From the NCBI RefSeq assembly GCF_006539165.1, contig NZ_BJMM01000012.1, forward strand, positions 62,001 to 126,000: a DNA stretch of 64,000 bases. Reading direction: 5' to 3'. The notes under the pieces are model-generated. The model was given only the letters and a program-made list of their open reading frames with translations. It made no database searches and was not told where the DNA came from. Every line of letters begins with the position of its first letter. The stretch's first letter is position 1. A program made the translations under genes and the position numbers. Shown here piece by piece: positions 20,715 through 28,308 of the stretch. This DNA is from Streptomyces cacaoi. Its GTDB lineage: Bacteria; Actinomycetota; Actinomycetes; Streptomycetales; Streptomycetaceae.

Positions 20715-21348
20715 GAGCACAGTGTTCGAGTACGAGAAGGACGGTGCTGCCATCTACCGGCAGTCCTTTGCCACCATCCGCGCCGAGGCGGACCTGGCGG
20801 GGCTGCCGGCCGATGTCAGCCAGGTTGCGGTGCGGATGATCCACGCCTGCGGAATGGTCGACCTCGTACGGGATCTCTCCTACACGCCCCGGGTCGTCGA
20901 ACGTGCGCGCGCGGCGCTGCGCTCCGGGGCGCCCATCCTCTGCGACGTCGCCATGATCGCCAGCGGTGTGACCCGCAGGCGGCTGCCCGCCGACAACGAG
21001 GTGCTGTGCACGCTGGCCGACCCCGCCGTTCCGGGGCTCGCCGCCGAGTTGGGGACGACCCGCACCGCCGCGGCGCTCGATCTGTGGCAGGACCGGCTGG
21101 AGGGCTCCGTCGTCGCCATCGGCAACGCCCCCACCGCGCTCTTCCGGCTGCTGGAACTGATCGAGGCGGGTGCGCCGCGCCCCGCTGCGGTGATCGGCGT
21201 ACCGGTCGGCTTCGTCGGTGCCGTGGAGTCGAAGCAGGCGCTGGCCGAACACCCGTCCGGGCTGGAGCACTTGGTCGTCCACGGGCGCCGCGGCGGCAGC
21301 GCGCTCGCGGTGTCCGCGCTCAACGCCATCGCGAGTGAGGAGGAGTGA
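20707..21348 (+). CDS. cobH: Precorrin-8X methylmutase CobH
   Basis: 213 residues, ATG at 20707 inside the end of cobG (8-bp overlap). It matches the CobH/CbiC family throughout: VAVRMIHACGMVDLVRDL, GAPILCDVAMIASGVTRRRL, VVAIGNAPTALFRLLELI, GVPVGFVGAVESKQAL and the closing GGSALAVSALNAI. The conserved histidine of IHACG (residue 43) is the catalytic residue in this family. It moves the C11 methyl to C12, giving hydrogenobyrinic acid. Translationally coupled to both neighbours. Confidence 0.95.
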   Translation: MSESTVFEYEKDGAAIYRQSFATIRAEADLAGLPADVSQVAVRMIHACGMVDLVRDLSYTPRVVERARAALRSGAPILCDVAMIASGVTRRRLPADNEVLCTLADPAVPGLAAELGTTRTAAALDLWQDRLEGSVVAIGNAPTALFRLLELIEAGAPRPAAVIGVPVGFVGAVESKQALAEHPSGLEHLVVHGRRGGSALAVSALNAIASEEE

Positions 21349-23288
21349 GCGGCGTGCGGGACGAGAGCGGTGCGAACGGCGTGACCGGCACGGAAGGCAC
21401 GAACGGCACGAACGGCACGGACAACGTCGACGGCAGGCACGGCGCGGACAGCTCGGGAAGCGCGGAGGGCGTGTACGGCGTGGCGGGCGCGAACGGCGCG
21501 GCCGAGGCGGCTGCCGACAGGGAGTCCGGCGCCGCGCGGGGCCGGCTGATCGGTGTCGGACTCGGCCCCGGTGATCCCTCGTTGATGACCGTGCGTGCGG
21601 TGGAGGCCATCGCGGAGGCGGATGTGGTCGCGTACCACAGCGCGCGCCACGGCCGTTCCATCGCCCGTTCGATCGCCGCCCGGCATCTGCGGCCCGAGCA
21701 CATCGAGGAGGCGCTGGTCTACCCGGTCACGACGGAGACCACCGACCATCCCGGCGGCTACCGGGGCGCGTTGGAGGAGTTCTACGCCGAGGCGTCCGCC
21801 CGGCTGGCCACGCATCTGGATGCCGGGCGCACCGTCGCCGTTCTCGCGGAGGGCGATCCGCTCTTCTACGGCTCCTACATGCACATGCACAAGCGGCTTG
21901 CGCACCGCTATCCGACCGAGGTCGTCCCCGGCGTCACCTCGGTCAGCGCCGCCGCAGCGCGCCTCGGCACCCCGCTGGCCGAGGCGGAGGAGGTGCTGAC
22001 GATCCTGCCGGGCACCCTGCCCGAGGAGGAGCTGACGGCGCGGCTGGCCGCGACCGACGCCGCCGTGGTGATGAAGCTGGGGCGCACCTACCCCAAGGTC
22101 CGCCGGGCCTTCGAACGGGCCGGGCGGCTGGACGAGGCGCACTATGTGGAGCGGGCCACGATGGAGGGCGAGCGCACCGGCGAACTGGCCGCGGCCGACG
22201 CCGGATCCGTGCCGTACTTCTCGGTCGCCGTGCTGCCGAGCCGTGTCGCGCCGCTGACCGCACCGCGGCCCGGGCCGGGATCCGGACGGCAGCCGGAGTC
22301 CGAGCGGCAGCCGGAACCCGGGCAGCAGGGGCAGGGGCAGGGGCCGCAGCCGGAGCCCGGGCAGCACGAGCCGGACGCGCACGCAGCGGCGCACGGCACG
22401 GACGGCGGACGCGGCCGGCACGGCGCGGAGTGCAGCGGCGGTACCGGCGCCACGTCCGGTGCCCGGGGCGAGGTGGCCGTCGTCGGTACCGGTCCCGCGG
22501 GGCCGCTGTGGCTGACGCCCGAGACCCGGGGCGTCCTCGCGGCGGCCGACGACCTCGTCGGCTACACCACGTATCTCGACCGGGTACCGGGGCGCCCCGG
22601 GCAGCGGCGGCACGGCAGCGACAACCGTGTCGAGTCCGAACGCGCCGAGTTCGCCCTGGAGCTGGCCCGGCGGGGCCGCCGTGTGGCCGTCGTCTCCGGC
22701 GGCGACCCCGGTGTCTTCGCGATGGCCACGGCCGTCCTGGAGGCCGCCTGCGCCGAGGAGTTCACGGACGTACCCGTTCGGGTGCTGCCGGGGGTGACCG
22801 CCGCGAACGCCGCCGCCGCGCGCGCCGGTGCGCCCCTCGGCCACGACTACGCCACGATCTCCCTCTCCGACCGGCTCAAGCCCTGGGAGGTCATCGCGGA
22901 CCGGCTGCGCGCCGCCGCCTCGGCCGACCTCGTGCTGGCGCTCTACAACCCCGGCTCGCGCAGCCGCACCTGGCAGGTGGGCAAGGCCCGCGAGCTGCTG
23001 CTCGAACACCGCGCTCCGGACACGCCCGTCGTCCTCGCCCGTGATGTGGGCGGGACCGGCGAGAGCGTGCGCACGGTCCGCCTCGCCGAACTCGACCCGG
23101 ACGAGGTGGACATGCGCACCCTCCTCATCGTCGGCTCCTCCCGGACGCGGGCCGTGCGGCGCGGTACGGGCGGGGAGACGGTCTGGACGCCGCGGCGCTA
23201 CCCGGACGAGCCGGAGGCCCGGCCCGGCCAGGACGCCACGACCGGCCCGGACGCCCCGGCGGGCCCGGAGCCCGCGCGGAAGGCGTGA
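21345..23288 (+). CDS. cobIJ: CobI-CobJ fusion: precorrin-2 C20- and precorrin-3B C17-methyltransferase
   Basis: 647 residues. GTG 21345 overlaps the cobH stop; GTG 21354, 8 nt after GGAGGAG, is an equally good start. After a Gly/Asn/Thr-rich leader, a CobI domain starts at residue about 66 (GVGLGPGDPSLMTVRAV, VAVLAEGDPLFYGSYMH). After a Gln/Pro/Gly linker of about 80 residues (roughly 295-370), a CobJ domain starts at about 375 (VAVVGTGPAGPLWLTPE, VSGGDPGVFAMA, LYNPGSRSRTWQ). Both are AdoMet-dependent tetrapyrrole methylases with the GxGxGD-type pocket. CobJ also contracts the ring. Fusion puts the enzymes acting before and after CobG on one chain; such fusions are known in actinobacteria. 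The C-terminus carries a short Pro/Ala tail. Confidence 0.93.
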   Translation: MSGVRDESGANGVTGTEGTNGTNGTDNVDGRHGADSSGSAEGVYGVAGANGAAEAAADRESGAARGRLIGVGLGPGDPSLMTVRAVEAIAEADVVAYHSARHGRSIARSIAARHLRPEHIEEALVYPVTTETTDHPGGYRGALEEFYAEASARLATHLDAGRTVAVLAEGDPLFYGSYMHMHKRLAHRYPTEVVPGVTSVSAAAARLGTPLAEAEEVLTILPGTLPEEELTARLAATDAAVVMKLGRTYPKVRRAFERAGRLDEAHYVERATMEGERTGELAAADAGSVPYFSVAVLPSRVAPLTAPRPGPGSGRQPESERQPEPGQQGQGQGPQPEPGQHEPDAHAAAHGTDGGRGRHGAECSGGTGATSGARGEVAVVGTGPAGPLWLTPETRGVLAAADDLVGYTTYLDRVPGRPGQRRHGSDNRVESERAEFALELARRGRRVAVVSGGDPGVFAMATAVLEAACAEEFTDVPVRVLPGVTAANAAAARAGAPLGHDYATISLSDRLKPWEVIADRLRAAASADLVLALYNPGSRSRTWQVGKARELLLEHRAPDTPVVLARDVGGTGESVRTVRLAELDPDEVDMRTLLIVGSSRTRAVRRGTGGETVWTPRRYPDEPEARPGQDATTGPDAPAGPEPARKA

Positions 23289-23382
23289 AGCAACCGGCGA
23301 ACGGCGTGCGGCGGCCGGCGGGAGGCGGCATGCGGCGGTGGACGGCCGCCGGCGCCGCTGCCGCCGGTCTCCGTCCGGCCTG

Positions 23383-24129
23383 TCACGGGGCGGGGGCCGC
23401 CATCGCGCGCACCCGGGCAGCGGCCTCATCCGCCGTGGTCGCCACGGGGACGCCGTCCGGGACCGGAGGGCGGCGGACCACGACGACGGGGACGCCCGCC
23501 TCGCGGGCCGCGGTCAGCTTGGGTGCCGTCGCCGCGCCGCCGCTGTCCTTGGTGACCAGCACGTCGATCCGGTGCCGTGCGAGCAGCGCCCGCTCGCCCT
23601 CCAGCGTGAACGGGCCCCGCTCCAGCAGGGCCTCCATCCGCGGCGGGCACGCGCCCTGCGGCGGGTCGACGGAACGGACGAGGAACCACAGGTCGCGCAG
23701 GCCCGCGAACGCCGCGAGGCCCATCCGGCCCGTGGTGAGGAAGATCCGGCTGCCCAGCCCGGGCAGCGCGGCGGCGGCCTCGTCCAGGGAACCGACCGTG
23801 TGCCAGGTGTCGCCCTCGGCCGGGACCCAGCCGGGGCGCCGCAGCGCGAGCAGGGGAACATGGGCGGTGGCCGCGGCCTCGGCCGCGTGGAAACTGATCG
23901 TCTCGGCGAAGGGATGGGTGGCGTCGATGAGCGCGTCCACGCGCTGTGCGCGCAGCCATCGCACCAGGCCGTCGGTCCCGCCGAACCCGCCGACCCGTAC
24001 CTCGCCGACGGGCAGCCGGGGCCCGGCGACCCGCCCGGCCAGGGAGCTGGTGACGCGTACCGGCTCCGGCTCCAGCAGTTCGGCGAGCCGGCGGGCTTCG
24101 GTGGTCCCGCCGAGGATCAGCACGTGCAC
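23383..24129 (-). CDS. cobK: Precorrin-6A reductase CobK
   Basis: 248 residues from GTG 24129, starting MHVLILGGTTEARRLAELL, the nucleotide-binding start typical of CobK/CbiJ. Further conserved segments are DALIDATHPFAETIS, IFLTTGRMGLAAF and DVLVTKDSGGAATAPKL. It reduces precorrin-6A with NADPH. It converges on cobIJ (94-bp gap) and is divergent from cbiD with only 17 bp between starts, so any promoters must overlap the two coding regions or the pair must share one. Confidence 0.93.
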   Translation of the reverse strand: MHVLILGGTTEARRLAELLEPEPVRVTSSLAGRVAGPRLPVGEVRVGGFGGTDGLVRWLRAQRVDALIDATHPFAETISFHAAEAAATAHVPLLALRRPGWVPAEGDTWHTVGSLDEAAAALPGLGSRIFLTTGRMGLAAFAGLRDLWFLVRSVDPPQGACPPRMEALLERGPFTLEGERALLARHRIDVLVTKDSGGAATAPKLTAAREAGVPVVVVRRPPVPDGVPVATTADEAAARVRAMAAPAP

Positions 24130-24146
24130 GAGAAGCGGTTCCCATC

Positions 24147-25310
24147 GTGAGTGAGGTACGCGAGGCGGCCGGCGCGCTGCCCGGGCCGACGGGCGAGGCG
24201 CAAGGGGGCCGCGGCGCCCAACTCAAGCACACCCGTCTGCGGCCGGGGTGGACGACCGGTGCCTGCGCGACCGCCGCCACGACCGCCGCCTACACCGCAC
24301 TGCTGACCGGCGACTTCCCGGACCCGGTGACGATCACCCTGCCCAAGGGCCAGACACCGTCGTTCGCGCTGGCGGTGGAACAGCTGGACGCGGAGAGCGG
24401 GACCGCCACAGCTGGTGTGGTGAAGGACGCGGGGGACGACCCCGATGTCACCCATGGCGCCGTCGTCCGTGCCACGGTGCGTGCGCTGCCGCCCGGCTCG
24501 GGTGTCGTCTTCCGCGCGGGACCGGGCGTGGGCACGGTGACGCGCCCGGGGCTTCCTCTGGACGTCGGCGAACCGGCGGTCAACCCGGTGCCCCGGCAGA
24601 TGATGCGCGAGCACATCGCGCGCGTAGCGGAAGAGAACGGTGGCGCCGGCGACGTGGAGCTCACGCTCTCCGTGGACCACGGCGAGGAGATCGCCCGCTC
24701 CACCTGGAACCCCCGGCTCGGCATCCTGGGCGGGCTGTCGATCCTCGGGACGACGGGCGTGGTCGTGCCCTACTCGTGCTCGGCGTGGATCGACTCCATC
24801 CGCCGGGGTGTGGACGTGGCGCGGGCGGCGGGGCGCACCCATGTGGCGGGCTGCACGGGGTCGACGTCGGAGAAGACGGTGGTCGCGGAGTACGGGCTTC
24901 CCGAGGACGCGCTGCTGGACATGGGCGACTTCGCGGGCGCCGTGCTGAAGTACATCCGGCGCCATCCCGTGGACCGGCTCACCATCTGCGGCGGTTTCGC
25001 CAAGCTGTCGAAGCTGGCGGCGGGCCATCTGGATCTGCACTCCAAGCGTTCGCAGGTGGACAAGGGTTTTCTGGCCTCCCTGGCACAGCGGGGCGGCGCG
25101 GACACACAGCTGGCGGAGGACGTCGCCGCGGCCAACACGGGACTTGCCGCGCTCCAGCTGTGCGCGGCCGCGGGGGTACCGCTGGGTGATCTGGTCGCGG
25201 CGGCGGCCCGCGACGAGGCGCTCGCGGTGCTGCGGGGCGCGCCGGTACGGGTGGACGTGGTCTGCATCGACCGGGCGGGCACCGTCGTCGGCCGCAGCAC
25301 GGTGCGCTGA
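24147..25310 (+). CDS. cbiD: Cobalt-precorrin-5B C1-methyltransferase CbiD-type
   Basis: 387 residues from GTG 24147. It has the CbiD signatures RPGWTTGACATAATTAAYTALL, NPVPRQMM, LGILGGLSILGTTGVVVPYSCSAW, GCTGSTSEKTV and LTICGGFAKLSKLAAGHLDLH. CbiD is the deacetylating C1-methylase of the anaerobic pathway; the aerobic equivalent is CobF, which is not seen here. Its presence with CobG and CobN is the mixed gene set common in actinobacteria. The first about 25 residues are a poorly conserved leader. Confidence 0.93.
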   Translation: MSEVREAAGALPGPTGEAQGGRGAQLKHTRLRPGWTTGACATAATTAAYTALLTGDFPDPVTITLPKGQTPSFALAVEQLDAESGTATAGVVKDAGDDPDVTHGAVVRATVRALPPGSGVVFRAGPGVGTVTRPGLPLDVGEPAVNPVPRQMMREHIARVAEENGGAGDVELTLSVDHGEEIARSTWNPRLGILGGLSILGTTGVVVPYSCSAWIDSIRRGVDVARAAGRTHVAGCTGSTSEKTVVAEYGLPEDALLDMGDFAGAVLKYIRRHPVDRLTICGGFAKLSKLAAGHLDLHSKRSQVDKGFLASLAQRGGADTQLAEDVAAANTGLAALQLCAAAGVPLGDLVAAAARDEALAVLRGAPVRVDVVCIDRAGTVVGRSTVR

Positions 25311-25320
25311 ACCGGCCCCG

Positions 25321-25356
25321 GCGCCCATCCGGCCTCTGGCGCCCATCCGGCCTCTG
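25321..25356 (+). repeat. Perfect 18-bp tandem duplication
   Basis: GCGCCCATCCGGCCTCTG occurs twice back to back immediately downstream of the cbiD stop and directly before the TetR remnant. It looks like a replication-slippage product, or a scar of the loss of the TetR N-terminus. Confidence 0.85.
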
Positions 25357-25360
25357 GCCC

Positions 25361-25795
25361 GTGCCGCCGACCATCGGGCCCAACTTCCTCCCCTGGATGG
25401 AGATCCTCCAGTCGACGCTCACCCGGGCCGGGTTCGCCGGGGCGGGGCTCTCCGCCGCCACCTGGGCGCTCTACCACCACGTCATGGGCTCGGCCTCGTC
25501 GGAGACGGCTCTGCGGATCTCCGACGAGGAACGCCGCCTGGGACAGCAGGCGTTGCAGGCCGACCGGGAGCGGTACCCGACACTGGCCGCCAACGGCTAT
25601 CTCCACGAGGACGACTGGACCGGCAGCTTCACCACCGGCCTGGCCTACCTCCTGGACGGTCTGGAGGCACAGCTGGGCGACGGCCCGGCGACGGGAGGCG
25701 CCCGGCACACGCGGCGGAAGGCGGACGACCGCTCGACGGGGCAGCCGGAGGAAACGGAGCAGCCGGAGCGGAAAACTTCCGCCACGCGCGCATAG
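25361..25795 (+). pseudogene. TetR-family regulator remnant (ligand-binding half only)
   Basis: A 144-codon frame whose first 110 residues resemble the C-terminal ligand-binding domain of TetR regulators: GPNFLPWMEILQSTLTRAGF, then AATWALYHHVMGSA, YPTLAANGYLHEDDW and FTTGLAYLLDGLEAQL. The N-terminal DNA-binding HTH, about 60-80 residues in intact members, is absent, and the sequence between cbiD and this frame is a short duplication, not HTH code. The tail is charged and low in complexity. I judge it a decayed gene in the cobalamin cluster. It could still be translated (GTG 25361) but could not bind DNA. Confidence 0.7.
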
Positions 25796-25807
25796 CGGAA
25801 GGCCACC

Positions 25808-26575
25808 TCAGCTGTCGCGGGCGCTCCGGCAGCTGCCGCGGTCGCGCTCCGGCGAGTACAGATGGCTGTCGCCGAACTGTTCGGCGCCGAGGGCGCGTCC
25901 GACCAGGATGACCGCGGTACGGCTGATGCCGGCGTCCCGCACGAGGGCGGCCATCTCGCCGAGGGTGCCGCGCAGCACCACTTCGTCCGGCCGGCTCGCG
26001 AACGCGACGACGGCCGCCGGGCAGTCGGCTCCGTAGTGCGGCAGGAGTTCGGCGACGACCTCGTCCGCGTACCGGACGGCCAGGTGCAGCACCAGCAGCG
26101 CACCGCTGCGGCCGAGCGTGGCGAGGTCCTCGCCCTCGGGCATGGGCGTCGCCTGCCGTGCCACCCGGGTCAGCACGACGGTCTGGCCGACGGTCGGCAC
26201 GGTCAGCTCCCGCTTGAGCGCCGCGGCCGCCGCGGCGAAGGCGGGCACACCGGGCACCACCTCGTAGGGCACACCGGCCGCGTCCAGCCGCCGCATCTGT
26301 TCGGCGACGGCGCTGAAGACCGCCGGGTCGCCGGAGTGCAGCCGCGCCACGTCGTGCCCCGCCTCGTGCGCGCGCACCAGCTCGGCGGTGATCTCGTCCA
26401 GGTCGAGCCGCGCGGTGTCCACCAGGCGGGCACCGGGCGGGCACTCCGCCAGCAGCTCGTCCGGTACGAGGCTGCCGGCGTACAGGCAGACCTGGCAGGC
26501 GGCCAGCGTGCGCGCGCCCCGCAGGGTGATCAGATCGGCGGCGCCGGGGCCCGCGCCGATGAAGTGGACCGTCAT
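25808..26575 (-). CDS. cobM: Precorrin-4 C11-methyltransferase CobM
   Basis: 255 residues from ATG 26575, which overlaps the cobL stop (ATGA), so the two are coupled. Opens with MTVHFIGAGPGAADLITLRG, the AdoMet-binding loop of tetrapyrrole methylases, followed by YAGSLVP, RLHSGDPAVFSAVAEQM, VVPGVPAFAAAAAALKREL and a C-terminal FGDSHLYSPERDR. It methylates C11 of precorrin-4. A longer upstream frame is only cobL in another register. Confidence 0.95.
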   Translation of the reverse strand: MTVHFIGAGPGAADLITLRGARTLAACQVCLYAGSLVPDELLAECPPGARLVDTARLDLDEITAELVRAHEAGHDVARLHSGDPAVFSAVAEQMRRLDAAGVPYEVVPGVPAFAAAAAALKRELTVPTVGQTVVLTRVARQATPMPEGEDLATLGRSGALLVLHLAVRYADEVVAELLPHYGADCPAAVVAFASRPDEVVLRGTLGEMAALVRDAGISRTAVILVGRALGAEQFGDSHLYSPERDRGSCRSARDS

Positions 26576-27990
26576 CTGCCGCCTCCTGAAGGTTGTTCGC
26601 CACTGCTGTCGCCGACTACCGGCCGGTCGGCTGCGGTGTCGCCGTCCGCCGGGCCGGCCTCCCGCTTGATGACCGACCACTGCGTCACCGGCATCGCCTG
26701 CCGCCACCCCGTGAACCCGCCGACCGGCACGGCATGGGCGACCGCGAGCCGGACCAGCTCACCGCCGTAGCGGCGGCAGCGCTCGGCGAGCAGCGCCTCG
26801 GACTCCAGCGTCACCGTGTTGGCGACGAGCCGCCCGCCCTCCCGCAGCGCCTCCCAGCAGGCGTCCAGCAGACCCGGCGTGGTCAGCCCGCCTCCGATGA
26901 ACACCGCGTCCGGTGTGGGGAGTCCGGCCAGCGCGCCGGGTGCCGTGCCGGTCACCACGCGCAGAGCCGGCACTCCGAGCCGTTCGGCGTTGCGCGCGAT
27001 GCGCGCGGCACGCTCCGGATCGCGTTCGACGCCGACGGCCCGGCAGGCGGCATGGGCACGCAGCCACTCGACGGCGACCGAGCCCGCCCCGCCGCCGACG
27101 TCCCACAGCAGTTCGCCGGGTGCAGGCGCCAGCGCGGCGAGCGTGGCGGCACGCACATACCGCTTGGTCAGCTGGCCGTCGTGCTCGTAGGCGGCGTCGG
27201 GCAGCCCGGGGACGGTGCCGAGCCGCGGGCCGTCGGCGTTCCCGGCCCGGACACAGCTGACGGCGACGATGTTGAGCGGGTCGCCGGGCGGATGCGCCCA
27301 GGCGTCGGCCGTGCCCTCGTACGCGCTCTCCCGCTCCCCACCGAGCTGTTCGAGCACCCGCATCCGGCTGGGCCCGAAGCCCCGCTCGCACAGCAGCGCC
27401 GCCAGCTCGCCCGGGGTGCCGGCGCCGGAGCTGAGAACCAGCAGCCGGCGCCCCTCGTGCAGCAGTGCGGCGACCCGCGCGAGCGGCCGGCCCACGGCGG
27501 AGACGACCTCCACGTCCTCCTGCGGCCAGCCCAGCCGTGCGCAGGCGAGCGAGACGGACGAGGGGTGCGGCAGCACACGCGGAGCGCCGGGCGCCAACTC
27601 CTCGTGCAGCGCACGGCCGATGCCGTAGTGCAGGGGGTCACCGCTAGCCAGCACGGCGACACGGCGCCCGGCGTGCTCGCGCAGCAGCCGGGGCACGGCG
27701 GGCCGCAGCGGTACGGGCCACGGCACCCGGGTGCCCGCGCACTCGCCGGGTAGCAGGTCCAGCTGGCGCGCACCGCCGAGGATCACCTCCGCCTCGCGCA
27801 GCGCCGCACGGGAGGTCTCCGGCAGCCCGGCCCACCCGTCGGCGCCGACGCCGACGACGGTGACGTCCGCCGGAAGCCCGGAGGCATCGCGGGCGGCGGA
27901 GCCGGCGCACGGGCCGGAAGCCCCGGGAGCCCGGGAGCCGTCGACGGGGCCGTCGGACACGTCGCGGGTGTCGGGGTTCTCGGGGGGCAC
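26572..27990 (-). CDS. cobL: Precorrin-6Y C5,15-methyltransferase (decarboxylating) CobL
   Basis: 472 residues. The GTG at 27990 has GAGG 10 nt upstream; the open frame continues far 5' to 30285 but only as antisense of the peptidase gene. It has two domains: a CbiE-type methylase (VTVVGVGADGWAGLPETSR from about residue 43, VLASGDPLHYGIGRALH) and a CbiT-type methylase/decarboxylase (LLWDVGGGAGSVAVEWLR, DAVFIGGGLTTPGLLDACW, GRLVANTVTLES). One chain does both methylations and loses the C12 acetate carboxyl, as in aerobic CobL. The first about 40 residues are a variable Pro/Gly/Asp-rich leader, so a later start is possible. First gene of a cobL-cobM operon. Confidence 0.93.
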   Translation of the reverse strand: MPPENPDTRDVSDGPVDGSRAPGASGPCAGSAARDASGLPADVTVVGVGADGWAGLPETSRAALREAEVILGGARQLDLLPGECAGTRVPWPVPLRPAVPRLLREHAGRRVAVLASGDPLHYGIGRALHEELAPGAPRVLPHPSSVSLACARLGWPQEDVEVVSAVGRPLARVAALLHEGRRLLVLSSGAGTPGELAALLCERGFGPSRMRVLEQLGGERESAYEGTADAWAHPPGDPLNIVAVSCVRAGNADGPRLGTVPGLPDAAYEHDGQLTKRYVRAATLAALAPAPGELLWDVGGGAGSVAVEWLRAHAACRAVGVERDPERAARIARNAERLGVPALRVVTGTAPGALAGLPTPDAVFIGGGLTTPGLLDACWEALREGGRLVANTVTLESEALLAERCRRYGGELVRLAVAHAVPVGGFTGWRQAMPVTQWSVIKREAGPADGDTAADRPVVGDSSGEQPSGGGR

Positions 27991-28308
27991 GGAGCGGCTA
28001 CCTCGGGCGTCGCGGGGCCCACACGGGGCTTCGGCAGGGGACCGGCCGCACTCTACTGCGCCGCCGGGGCCGCACCCGCCCCGGGGCGGAACCCCTCCCC
28101 GGAACCGACCGCGAACCGGCCGTGGACCGGCAGCGCACCGGCCGCGCACCGACCGCGGACGGGACCCCGAGCGGCCCTCCCAGCGGCTCCCGACCAGCCC
28201 CGACCAGCTCCCGAGCGGCCCCGGACCGGGGGCTCGGACCAGCCGCGGTCGTACACCGTAGAGGAGAGTTATCCACAGGCGCCCCACTCGGGCTCGCGGA
28301 CCTCCACA
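27991..28308. other. Intergenic region between cobL and the S9 peptidase
   Basis: 318 bp between divergent genes. Much of it is a low-complexity run of CCGACC/CCGGCC words (about 28095-28250). No ORF, RNA or riboswitch core is visible. Promoters of cobL and the peptidase are expected here but I cannot point to them. Confidence 0.6.

Noticed and set aside
20880-23429. An 849-codon frame opposite cobH and cobIJ
   Set aside because: Antisense of well-conserved cobalamin genes; low-complexity Arg/Gly composition and no motifs.
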